From contig JAGPYM010000033.1 in the NCBI GenBank assembly GCA_020736575.1, positions 186,001-250,000 of the forward strand: a DNA stretch of 64,000 nucleotides. The letters are read 5' to 3'. Made by a program: the position numbers and the translations under genes. The stretch comes from Thelonectria olida (Eukaryota > Ascomycota > Sordariomycetes > Hypocreales > Nectriaceae). The notes below the pieces were generated by a model. It worked only from the letters and a program-made list of their open reading frames with translations, had not been told where the DNA came from and ran no database searches. Of the stretch, positions 21,664-32,511 are shown piece by piece (within the stretch, counting starts at the first letter, position 1; every line of letters starts with the position of its first letter).

Positions 21664-22075
21664 CCGTTGTCCCAGGACCAGAGCTGTCCCAGGACCAAAG
21701 CTGTCCCAGGACCAGAGCTGTCCCAGGACCAACCAAAGCTGTCCCAGGACCAGAGCTGTCCCAGGACCAACCAAAGCTGTCCCAGGACCAGAGCTGTCCC
21801 AGGACCAACCAAAGCTGTCCCAGGACCAGAGCTGTCCCAGGACCAACCAAAGCTGTCCCAGGACCAGAGCTGTCCCAGGACCAACCAAAGCTGTCCCAGG
21901 ACCAGAGCTGTCCCAGGACCAACCAAAGCTGTCCCAGGACCAGAGCTGTCCCAGGACCAACCAAAGCTGTCCCAGGACCAGAGCTGTCCCAGGACCAGAG
22001 CTGTCCCAGGACCAGAGCTGTCCCAGGACCGGAGCTGTCCCAGGACCAGAGCTGTCCCAGGACCAAAGCTGTCTA
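21664..22075. repeat. minisatellite with 38-bp higher-order unit
   Basis: The array is built from a 17-bp unit (TCCCAGGACCAGAGCTG) and a 21-bp variant with an extra CCAA (TCCCAGGACCAACCAAAGCTG). The 17+21 pair repeats seven times, with single 17-bp units at both ends and one G variant near 22030. Because 38 is not a multiple of 3, long frames are open on both strands; these are artefacts of the repeat, not genes. It starts about 50 bp after the copia element. Confidence 0.95.
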
Positions 22076-22123
22076 ATCGAATACAAAAAGTCTAAATTTA
22101 TCACCATTAATAGAAGCGTTGTA

Positions 22124-22658
22124 CAGTGGGGTGCGGATCTATCACTGTAATTTTGCCAAACAAGGCCAAAACTAGTGCGAAGAGTCCATTTCTGACCGAA
22201 GCCTACGTTCAGCGTCAGTGTTTGAGCTCTGAAATCTCTCAAAATTTTGCTAATTTTAGCGACTTGCGCACTGTCTGTGTACGGTGGAACCGCGCGTAAT
22301 TACCGAGAGCGACCAGAAACGGCCAAATGTCTCCGTACTTCGTCTACTTGGTCCATTTTTGGACAAAACTACACTGAATTACTGACGCTGAACCTGCACC
22401 TCAGTGTATGTATCATCGTTTAGTGAACGTAGGCTTCGGCCAGAAATGGACTCGGGGATAATTATGGATGAACTTCCAGGAGGTAGGCAGCCAGAAGTTG
22501 CTCGTAGCCCAGGTTGTTGATGCCCGAATGCCAAGGCACTGATATGCTGTTATTGTTGGAATACGACAGGGGCATATTCGCGCTAGTTTTGGCCATTTTT
22601 GGCCATTTTTGGCAAATTTACAGTGATAGATTACTGACGCCGGGCCGGCACCCCACTG
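22124..22658. mobile_element. pogo/mariner-like MITE, nested
   Basis: The 535-bp element has terminal inverted repeats that start CAGTGGGGTGC and end GCACCCCACTG, flanked by TA on both sides (22122-22123 and 22659-22660). The arms pair over about 60 bp once a gap of about 15 bp in the left arm is allowed. It carries no transposase. Inside is a second inverted pair (about 22185-22212 with 22424-22449) and a further TIR-like end near 22368-22406, so it looks like one element inside a related one. Confidence 0.75.
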
Positions 22659-22742
22659 TACCGCGCCGTGCATGCATATTTCTTTAGAGACTACCAAAGG
22701 AGGAATCCGATTTCGCCCTCGATAATACAGAATATTTGGGCC

Positions 22743-22812
22743 ATATATGTGTACATTAGTAATCAGTGCCCTTTCGGTTCAAGCCGCCGGGCGTAATAAA
22801 TTGTATTGTAAT
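22743..22812 (+). repeat. 5'-truncated LINE A-type 3' tail
   Basis: About 70 bp match the 3' terminus of LINE A closely: ATTAGTAATCAGTGCCCTTT, then the GCCGGGCGTAATAAATTGTA end with a TTGTA-type tail. It is a dead-on-arrival insertion of the same LINE family. It ends about 35 bp from the stop of the HMG-box gene. Confidence 0.85.
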
Positions 22813-22845
22813 ACAGACCACAGACCATATTCTTCAGGTGTTTTG

Positions 22846-23349
22846 CTAAGCTAGACTCTTCTCGTGATTCGCTTTCTCGGTGATAGCTAATGTCTTAAAC
22901 CATGTCCGCAACTGTTCTGATTCCCGGAGCCAACTCTCTCCACATATCTTCGAAACGACTTGTTGAAGTTTAGTGCCATAGACCCGCTCAGCTGCATGCC
23001 GAAAGGCTATTCGATAGAGAATGAAGGCGTTTGGTGGGCGTTTGGCCTTGCCACCAGCTGCTTCTAGGCGCCTTTGTTCTGGGGTCCGCTGCACATATTG
23101 CTCGATTTTGTGTATTGACGTTGGCGAAAATTCACAGTTGCTAAGGACATCAACTCTATGACATTGCGGTGATGCGATGTTCGATACGTCTTCGGGCTGC
23201 TCGATCGGATCCGGTATATCCGGAAACAACAACCAATCGCTTTCAAGCCACTCGGTCCACGTATATTCAGCGTCAGCAGAACTCGGGCAGTAATAATCTT
23301 GAAAGGTTCTTGGCTGAAAGACGGGATGTGAGGGATTGGTCGTGGCCAC
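22846..23349 (-). CDS. HMG-box protein, short C-terminus
   Basis: This is a single frame of 167 residues. The N-terminal 90 residues are acidic and aromatic and of unknown role. The C-terminal half holds an HMG-box pattern (about residues 100-163): KRPPNAFILYRIAFRHAAER, then SKICGESWLRES and a third helix WFKTLAITEKANHEK. The opening resembles MATA_HMG boxes of fungal mating-type and related regulators. The protein stops right after the box and lacks the usual basic tail, and a LINE tail lies just downstream, so the 3' end may have been cut. It could bend and bind DNA as a regulator. Being the MAT1-2-1 gene itself is unlikely because the usual mating-type neighbours are absent. An upstream exon cannot be excluded. 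Confidence 0.65.
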   Translation of the reverse strand: MATTNPSHPVFQPRTFQDYYCPSSADAEYTWTEWLESDWLLFPDIPDPIEQPEDVSNIASPQCHRVDVLSNCEFSPTSIHKIEQYVQRTPEQRRLEAAGGKAKRPPNAFILYRIAFRHAAERVYGTKLQQVVSKICGESWLRESEQLRTWFKTLAITEKANHEKSLA

Positions 23350-24991
23350 AGTTTGGAGAATATGATTCTTACCATTGAGGGATAATGTAACAAGGGCCCT
23401 TCAGAAATAGGAGTTGTATCATTGAGTAAGGCAGTATACAAAACCATGCCTTGATCTGCGGCGGAATCCATGACTAGTCGTCGAGCTCGAGGATTGCGGA
23501 AATCTTGAGCGGTGCGACTACCTCATCGCGTTTCAGAAAATGATTGAGAAAGGTAGTTTTTCAAAGGAATAATACAGTACAAGAAAACTCAGACCGAACA
23601 ATATGTATTACGGAATACATGTGCTTTTAAAATCAAGTACGCCCATCTACAAGTCCTCTTCCGGCACATGTACATACTTTCTAGACAGTGCTTTGCGTCC
23701 GATCCATACGAACTGAATAAACACCCATTTCCTTCCACGGCTGTTTGGAAATGTTTTACCGGAATTTGAGGGAGGGTGTCTCATAAGAAGTTTTGTTGGC
23801 GTGGCCAGAAATGGATCAATTTAACTATATACGGCCCGAAAATGGTTATAGTCCCAAATTGGCCGACGCATTAGTCTATGCTAATCACCGTTTGAAATGC
23901 GACGCGGATTAGGCAAGCGGTGAGCGGGACGTACTTGAACGGTAGTCTTTTGAGTAGGCGGTGAAAAAAGTGGGTAGGTATGGGATTTCATAACCCTTTT
24001 TATAATATTTGGATAATTCACAGAGGGCTTCGCCTAAGATCCTTACTTCCATAATTACTCAAGTTATTCCATTTGCTTTATATCCTAGTTGCAGCCAAGT
24101 CTCCACAAGAAGGCATTGCTCTGCAATCGCGCATCTTTCTAACATATGTTTTTGCCTACTGCGCTCTCAGAGTGCAGATTATAAGCACCTAGATAGCTTG
24201 AATCAGGCTTAGACACCTTATAGTGAACGATATCGTGCCCATCTGACTAACAGCCGAAATTAATCGGATAGGTAAACTGCTGTCTCAACACTATGCTAGT
24301 CGCTCGAGTAGGTTTTCAGTGGAAAGTTTACTGAACGTTCTCGTACTCAATTAACCATTAAATAATACTAATGTTTTGCTTCATATATCCCAACAATCTA
24401 TTGGCTATCTTCTGCTGACTCAACATGGAGTTGTCCGAACTATTGAAATAATGCTCTCATACGAGTAGAATTTATCTGGGTTCTCCTGATAAGAGCTGGA
24501 TATATATTGCCCTTATATTGGAACTATAAGTGTTTTCGTGAGGAAGTTAAGTAAGACTACATTACTGAGCGTTCGAGAACTCAGAGTCTTTAGACAGCCT
24601 CGCTATCTTAACGCGAGAGTGGCCACTGAAGTCGGTGTAACAGCTTAGTATGCCAATAGCTTGGTGTGCTGGCGCTGTGTGTGGTAGAACGAAGATTAAA
24701 TGCCACGAGCTGTACTCACCCCCTACTCCTAACAACTGCCCTACTTCAGTGGCCCAATCACCACGGGATCACGAAGTCAAACCGTGATCCAAGACAAACG
24801 ATCACAACCTGCAACTGTAATTCATTTGTACCCAAAGTAGAATCCAAGCTTCCTCAGCTTTCAATACAACTTGATTACACTCAACTACTTTGAGCACATT
24901 ATATGTATAACTCGTGTCTATTTCTAAGATGAATTCAACCTAAAACCTAGAAAAGAGATTTTCCACGAAAGGGAGGCAATCACATCTGTGC
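23350..24991. other. no gene seen
   Basis: 1.6 kb of moderately AT-rich sequence between the HMG-box gene and the recombinase. Short frames such as 24009-24212 have no recognisable content. No inverted ends or long repeats were noticed by eye. Confidence 0.5.
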
Positions 24992-27651
24992 TTATCGATT
25001 ACCCTTCACCATTTGACGGTGCCTAGCTTTCCGCCATCGTCTATCCCTCACTTGCACCGAGGATCGGAGAGTGACCCCATGAATATTTTGAACGTGGCTC
25101 CGAAAGTGGTCTAAATGTTTGAACTTCTCGTCCTTACATCTAGGGTGTTCGCACCTGATTGGTTCTCCACGATGCTCGACGCGCTCCCGCCCCGGCAAGT
25201 GACAATCATCAAAGTGATCATTTCGAACCGTGGGACGGCAGTACAGAAACTTCCGCTCCTCCAACGAAAGCCGTTCATCGCCAAAGCAGTCCGGGCACTG
25301 TGTCGCTTCCATGAGAAGAGGGAAAGAATTAGGAGTTGAACGGTATTCCGCTCCAGGCGATTCAACCTTGATAGGCAGAGTGGTTCGAGCTTTCTGTTGG
25401 ATGTGCTTCCGCCTCACTGTCTCCCGTTTACCGCATAAAGCGACCATGAGATCGATGGCTTTGATCCTTTGTTGGAAAACCTCCTCCTCGGTCCAATCAT
25501 CAGGCTGCTTGCAGAGAAGTTTCGCGAGCCTGGCACGTTCGGGAATGGAAACATCAATCTCAGGTTCCACGTACTCCTCCTCTTCTTCCCCTCGCGCCTG
25601 TCTTTCAACATCCCAGGTCGGTGCATTATAGAAGAAGAATTCGCGATACCGTTTGACCACACGCAGTTTGTGATGTGCACACTTATTGTCGATGGTACGT
25701 TTAAGCTGTCGAATCTCTTTCTCGTGCTCATGACCCTCAATGCGATATCTACCCCCTCTGAGTTCCTCGAGTTGCCTTTCAAGTTCGATAATTTCCGGGT
25801 CTGGCGGAGTATTCTCCCACACCTCTGGGGGAACCATATTTGCAGTCGCACGGGGATCGCGAGTAAGGCTAACATAGGCGAACATGCGGAAGAGTTCGGT
25901 TTCTTTCTCTTCTTCCAGGAAGGCATTCTGAACGTCGAAATTGAGGATCTCGTTCAGGTAGGCGTTTTGAAAGGTCAGAAATGCAGGATCGTGACGCATC
26001 ATTTGGTCACGGACAGGATCAGGTGCGTCTCCTAGAAAGAATGAATTATGTCAGCCCAGTCCCAAGCCATGACCTCATTCGATACCACATCCCATCCTTA
26101 TGGGGGTTGCATAAAAACATACCATTAACAGCATTTGCGGTACCTCTCCTAGCGAACCTAGGTGTTGTTTTTTTCTCATTGCCTAAGTCGAGACTCTGCT
26201 GTCCCATATCATCTCTAAGCTTGGTATACTCCATGGGCTCGTCGGCCGAGAGAGTATGGCCATGGTAGCGACGGAAGATCGGTATTTTCAGCTTGGATAT
26301 CTTCCATCGGAGCGGGAGGCACTCCTTAAATCGCGGCGGGGCCTTGGAAAAGACGCTGGAAGCATTGATCAAGCTCGGTGCATCGAATGCTTCATCATGG
26401 AGGGCGAGAGCGAGGATTGTCGAAACAGCACAAAAGGCGAGCTTTTTAGCAGGCGTGAAGTAGAAAATAGTCCTAGAATAGTTAGTATACAAGATGCCTA
26501 ATACCTAGGGACGAAGACCGGTATAAAAGAAAAGAAAAACACATACGGCTTAGGTTTATTATCAGCGCCCTTATGGTGGATAAACTTGATAGCCATGGCT
26601 AGTATGCACCGTTTGGTGATAGGATGGCGCACGATCATCATCTGAATGTCTTCATAGCAGAGGGCCTTAGGACGTCCGCGTACTACGGTCTCTTGAGCAA
26701 GAAGGTCGTCCAGTATTTTGGAGTCTTTATCCAACGCCGGCGCCTGGTCTGCATCATCATCCGGGGTTGAGTGAACAGCTTTGCAGCCGAAAAGCACTCC
26801 ACCGGAGCCATCTTTCGGCTTCGACCGCACGGCATTCACGAGCTCGGCAGGGCGTGCTCCGGTATAACAAAGGAGCTGGTAGCAGCCGTGCATGTTGAGG
26901 CGGTGTCGCTCGCCGGGGAAGGTTTTCATGTCGAAGGCGATATTAAACGTCACGTGAAGACGTAGACTGTCGACATTGAACACCGGCTTGCCATCCTTGT
27001 TCGGCGGTTGATGGTCGAATCGAGGAATCAGAACGCTATTATAATACTTGATACACATCAGAAGGGCCCAAATTCAGGGTCAAGCAGTAAACAGCTAGTA
27101 CGGTGTAGCGCTAAGACAATGGAAAGAGATGCCCCATACCTTGTATACCTCCTTAGAGTCGTTGCGGTCCATGTAGCGACCGTTTAACGTAGTATATAGC
27201 TGCTGGAATTGACGAATATACACCTTGCCGGTGCTCCATGAGGAGATATTGTACTTCTCGCATATGAATAGGAAAAAGTCTTGCGTCGTTTCACGTTTGA
27301 GGTTCTCGATCGTCGCCTTCCAGTCACCCACCTTCATCTCGCTGCAGTATCTGCATCGATCAAAATCAGTACGTGGTAAGTCTCGTAAAGGGACGAAGGG
27401 AATAGTTGGCCATACCGCTGCCATTTTTTGAAGATCCCGCAAACGTTAACTTGAGTTTCGTGAGCGTACCTTGGTTTGATGAAGAGAACGGTGGTCAATT
27501 GCGCTCGATGAGCAGCGTGTTGTTCAACCGAGAGCGTCTCCTTCTGCTTTTTAGCTCGGTCCTGCGCCTCGTGGGTAGCGAAATATTCGAGAAAGGCGTT
27601 GTGATCTCTCTTCGTGCCCATGCGCGAGGCCGAAGGAGCGTGCGATGTCAT
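24992..27651 (-). CDS. DUF3435 tyrosine recombinase (Starship captain-like)
   Basis: Five exons join cleanly: 27651-27416, 27350-27140, 27046-26547, 26472-26123 and 26031-24992. The introns are 65, 93, 74 and 91 bp. The frame closes to 778 residues with no stop. Landmarks: helical N-terminal DNA-binding part (about 70-200), CYTGARPAELV with the likely catalytic arginine 214, ARRGTANAVNG (about 423-433), then MRHDP and the NAYLNE tyrosine near 457, which together give the R..R..H..Y pattern of tyrosine recombinases. The C-terminal part adds a CPDC..C cluster and a C2H2 finger (CEHPRCKDEKFKHLDHFRSH). DUF3435 is the family of Starship captains, which lie at the 5' end of the element and read inward; here that would place the element to the left. 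DUF3435 proteins with C-terminal fingers also occur outside known Starships, so captain status is inference. Confidence 0.85.
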
Positions 27652-28044
27652 TTGGGAAAAATTCGGTGACGGATAAGCAACGCTCGCGAGGTTTGGGGAG
27701 GTTGTCTTGCGCTGACGAGATGATGGGGACGGAAGGGAAAAGGGGCGCGAGGTCGTTGCCGCCCTTTATGGCAGGCGGCGGTTGCGAAGACTCACGATAC
27801 CAACATGACGGCGGGAAATAGGGCACGGTTTGTGGGACTGATGGAGAGTCCAGAAATTGATCCCAAAATTGGGAGGATCCAAAAAGGATCCCGGCATGTG
27901 CAGGTGGTCCGTGTAGTAGGCATGGACATAGGTATATAGTACCTCTCGCTCTCTTGCTGCTCTGCAGTTCCCCCGCACTGCAAGCGCCTCTAAAAACAGC
28001 GGCACTTTCCACCCGATTTGGCGGCCCCAGCAGCGCTTTCTCGG
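27652..28044 (-). promoter_or_regulatory. upstream region of the DUF3435 gene
   Basis: About 390 bp of normal composition separate the recombinase start from AT-only DNA. The change of composition near 28045 is abrupt. The region is a promoter candidate and could hold the 5' edge of a mobile element. No inverted end was confirmed. Confidence 0.4.
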
Positions 28045-29260
28045 TTTATTGAGTAATATAAAATATTAATCTAATCCTTTTAAACTATTATATGTTAAAT
28101 AAAAAGTTAAATATATAAAAAATAATTTTAAATTTCTTTATAGGAAAACTAGCTAATATAATTGCCTTTTAAATTAAATATAAAATAATAGGCTTAATTA
28201 AAATAATTAATTATTTTTTATAAAAATATATATATAACTTAAAGTTATAGCTTTAAAAGCTATTATATATAATAGTAATAATTTAAATAGTTATTTATAT
28301 GTAAAATAATATAAAATAAAGGAAAATTTTAAAAATAAAAAGTAAGTTAAATAGATAAGTAAATATAAGTATTAAAAAGTATAAGGGGCTAAAAGAGTTA
28401 AATAAAAAAGAAAGTTTAAAAATAAATTAAATAGATTTAAAAGTAATTAAGCTAATAGAAATAAGTAAGGTAATTAAATAGAAAAATATATAAAAGTTAT
28501 AAATCTTTTAAATATTTATTAAAATCTCTTATTAGCTTAATATATTTAAAGAAATTTATATATTTTAATATATAATTAATAGTTATATAGCTTTTATTAT
28601 CTAGTTAAATAATATTATATTTAATTAATAAAAAGTTAAGTATTTTTACTATTATATATTATATTATTAGTTAAATTATATAAATTATAATTAAATAGAA
28701 AAAATAAATACTTTTTTATTAAAAGCTTATAATATAGTTTTTTAAATAAGATTTATTTAATGAAAACCTTTATTTTAAAACTAATTATAAGCTTTATTAA
28801 AAAGTTTATTAAACTAAATATAAAGCTAGAGTTTAGCTTATATTAACTTTTATTATATATTAAAATTATTAGCTTTTTTAATAATAATATTATTTTAAAA
28901 AATCCTAATTATTAAAAAGTTATAATATATAAAGCTACTTTTATTAAGCTTATAACTTATATAAATATATTTTTTTAATTTTTTACTTTTAACTTATAAT
29001 TAATAGTTATTATTATTATTATTAAAAGCTAATAATTTAAGCATATAATAGAGGTTAATATAAGCTAAACCCTAGCCTTATATTTATTAAAATAAGCTTT
29101 TTAATAAAGCTTATAATTATAATTAATAGTTATATTTATTAAATTATAATATAATAAACTGAGTTAAAAACTCTTTTATTTTTATAACCTACTAGAAAAT
29201 TAGCCTGCCCCATATATATTTCTACTATTAAAGCTACTAATACTCTAACCCTAGAATGAT
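28045..29260. repeat. AT-only block, RIP-type repeat relic
   Basis: Almost all C and G have been lost and TpA is very frequent. The few remaining C are nearly always followed by T. It contains a forward copy (about 28735-28862) and a reverse copy (about 29040-29170) of a motif ending AGGGTTTAGCTTATATTAAC-like, which also occurs at 42.6, 55.0, 61.3 and 61.7 kb. This points to an inactivated transposon. No gene survives. Confidence 0.8.
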
Positions 29261-29392
29261 CTTCTATTAGTAATTGCATGCGGGGTGTTCTACATAAGCC
29301 GTCTTCGGGCTTGAATCCTCTTTTTAGCCAAGGCGGTCAGGCTGGCGATATCGCCCTTTGAACCGTGAACTTGTCCATCGAACACAACAGCA

Positions 29393-32031
29393 ATGAATCT
29401 CGACGAAACCAACAAGATATCTGAACCACCCTTGACCAATCCGTCGCTCATTTGGAACACCATCCCTTCCGACAATCCAGCCACGATCGGATGCAGCCCC
29501 GCGGAGTCAGACCTACCATCTGGCTCCACCGCCATTCCATCAACCCTGAGTCTGCGATCCTGTGTGACATGTCGTCGTCGGAAGGTCAAATGCGACAAAG
29601 CAGTTCCGTGCGCCAATTGTGTGAGGCATGGAGTTGCGTGTGTGTTCCCACCACCTGGCCGGTCCCGACGGAAACCACGTCCTCGAGCTGCCGAACGCAT
29701 CCTCAACAGAGGTCTCGGAGGCAGGGCTATATCTGACCTGACAACCGCCTTCGTTGCAAAGGAACGCCCAGATACGAGCCAGGCAGATGACCATTTTCGA
29801 CTCGATGCAACGATACTAGGGAAAGAGCAGTGGATAGAGCGATGGTGGTACCTCGGAGAGCGATTGCCTAAACGTCTCTACAGGTTCGACACGAAGCCGG
29901 GAACTCGAGCATTGCATTTTGAAGAAGAGGCCGCCTGTGAGTTTACTTCACGCTTGGCGGAGCTATATCAACTAGTACGCAAGTTCTTTTTCTTATCTCT
30001 ATGCTCAGTCACAAGTTATCTAGCCACTACCCTGATGAGGGGTTTTCTAACGATAGCATATACAGCTTCGTCGCGCCGATGGATATATCCCAGGTGATTC
30101 AAGCGAAGAGATTTCAACTGAACTCAACGCTCCCTACTTCGATCCAGTTGAACCGTTTCCGCAAGAGTTGCCGACTTCCCTCAACGATCATGCGTTTATT
30201 GTGGGCTGCAACTCGCCCGACTCTAGCCTAAGCAGCCAGCATCCTTCCCCATCACAGATACCATTTTTTTGGCAGACATTTGTCGAAAACGTCAATCCTT
30301 TAATCAAAATCTTCCATATTCCGACCTTAGGGAAGCTAATTAGAGGTATCCAGAGGAGAATTCGTTCGCTCAGTCCAGCCGAGGAAGCGTTGATCTTCGC
30401 CATCTACTTCGCAGCGATAAGTTCGATGGCTCCGGACGAGGTCAGTAAACTCCCTTTCATCTGTCCATATGGATCCCGCTGATGTGAAGCAGGTGCGAGA
30501 GCTTTTGGGCCGAGACAAGGCGACCCTTCTCACACAGTATCGTCATGGTACAGAGGCAGCACTTGCAAGAGCTGAGTTCATGACGTCTGCGGACCTGATG
30601 ACACTGCAAGCATTTGTCTTGTTTATTTGTTGTCTCCGACAGTACGCGCAACCACGATTGACGTGGAATCTCACCGCCCTGGCTGTGCGGATAGCACAAG
30701 GCATTGGTGTGCAGCACCCCGATTCTGAGTTGTCCCCCTACGATTTAGAGACCCGGAGGAGGTTATGGCTTTGCCTCTGGTTGTTGGATTTGAAAACTGC
30801 AATGGACCTGGGGACCGATTGGTTGATAGCTGACGATCACATCGGTATGGGACTTCCGCTAAATATCAACGACTCCGACCTTGACCCCGCGAACACAGAG
30901 CCTCCAACTGCGAGGACGGGCATGACCGACATGGCCCATGTTCTGGTCAAATATGAGATTGGCTTTCTCTTGAAAAGGCTCCGATTTGAGCAAGTGAATA
31001 AGTGCCCGGAAAACCTCAATGAAGAAGGCATGGAATCATTGGTGACAATCTGCAAAGAACAGATAGAAAAGAACTATCTTCGGCATTGCGCAGATGACGA
31101 CCCCTTGGAGTGGTTGACGGCTGCGAATGCAAAGCTCTTCCTTGCTACGGCTCCTCTCCTCATCTACCATCCTGTCTTATCTTCCGAGTTGCGGTCCTCC
31201 ATCTCAGCCGACGTCCGAGACCGCCTACTAGCTGCGTGCATCGAGACTATTGAGTGTTTGCACATCTTGGAGACAATGTCGACATCTCACCGCCGGGGCT
31301 GGTTGTTTGGCACTTATCTGCATTGGCACGCAACCGCTCTTATTTTGGAAACACTTCTACTTCGACCCCAAGAGACGGACGCCACTCAAAGGTCTTGGAA
31401 CGCGATGGAACTTGCATTAGGTCTTTGGGCCGCAAGCCCTGGAACTCAACGGGCAGTTGGGCCATGGCCTGCACTTATCAAACTCGTGGAGAAGACAAAA
31501 ACAATGCGCCGAGCAAATCTGGCTTTCGATGGTCGGGGATACAATGTTGGGGATGGGATCCTCTCCATCTCAGCCAAGGCACGAGCTGGAATGAGTGTCG
31601 CACTTCCTCCACATGCCGGAACCGCATCTTCAAATCTATCAGACTTTCAAACATCCATTAGTAGCATGAGACACGAGCAACACTCCCTCCCCGACGATTT
31701 CTTGGAAATACCGAACCCCGACTCTCGACTCGTCAGTGTAGCTCAAGCCACATCGCTCCAGACATCATCAATCAGACCCAACTGCCCAGCACTCGGCGAG
31801 CGGTTGATGCTTGGCGGCAGTCACTCAGCTAGCGAATTTACGGATAATATGCTGATATCAGAAGGTTCCTTTTCAACAAACCCTGTATTCGCAGGAGTAT
31901 GGCCCATCGAGAATCCACCAACTCAGGATCTCACCTGGGGTGCGAGCGAGGCGTTGACGGATAACTCGGTTGACAACACGACGGAATACTGGGCGGTATG
32001 GAATGACTTGCTTGGTGATCTTGAGAAATAA
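29393..32031 (+). CDS. Zn2Cys6 transcription factor with Fungal_trans domain
   Basis: Three exons join in frame: 29393-29974, 30066-30440 and 30493-32031, with introns of 91 and 52 bp, giving 831 residues. The binuclear zinc cluster is CVTCRRRKVKCDKAVPCANC and onward, with cysteines 57, 60, 67, 73, 76 and 83 in the standard spacing. The Fungal_trans middle homology region spans roughly residues 240-480 (FFWQTFVENVNPLIKIFHIP, EEALIFAIYFAAI, ARIAQGIG-type, RRRLWLCLWLLDLKTA). The tail is serine-rich and probably activating. It acts in the nucleus on DNA. The targets are unknown; the nearest genes are not a visible pathway. Confidence 0.9.
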
Positions 32032-32511
32032 CATGAGGCACGACGCTGCCAGCGTTATGGAGGGCATGGTACAAATCTACGTATTCGATCCCTTGACATC
32101 CTCTCTCCATTGTCCTTAGCACCATGCCAGATATTCAAGCCCCTTGGCATCCATGACTGATTGCCTCGAAGCAGTTCCTCCAATTAGTCCGTTCATATAG
32201 TCTCCTATCCTTCTCCTTCAAAGGCTTCCTTGGCAGTCTTGCCAACCAACCCTCGATCGGGGGCACAATTTGGGGAAGGCTCAGTTCGAGAGAGAGACGA
32301 CGTATGTCCACCGGCTGTAGTCGTGGCGGCCAAGGTACACGAAGGTGGGCTGGTATTTGTGTCGTTGATGGAGCAAATGTGTCACATGTGTATGACACTG
32401 ACACCTCTAAGGTGATCTGTGGTATCAAACTGAAATAGGCGCATGTTCTATGAAAGAGCTCTTGCTAGCGTTGAAAGCCTCGATAGGATCATGACCAAGT
32501 GCTAGCTATCT
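32032..32511. other. convergent intergenic region
   Basis: 480 bp between the ends of the transcription factor (plus) and the kinase (minus). It should hold both terminators. No other feature was seen. Confidence 0.5.

Noticed and set aside
21493..22242. Long open frames on both strands over the PGPELSQDQ / LGQLWSWD repeats
   Set aside because: They come from the 38-bp minisatellite, which has no stops in several registers. The repeat reads open on both strands and has no start or splice context, so it is not a gene.
22846..23349. Mating-type locus (MAT1-2-1)
   Set aside because: The HMG box is similar in type, but flanking genes usual for MAT loci are absent and the region is made of transposons.
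28045..29260. Centromere or mitochondrial insertion
   Set aside because: The block is short, has transposon-like repeats and a RIP-type dinucleotide bias, and contains no mitochondrial genes.
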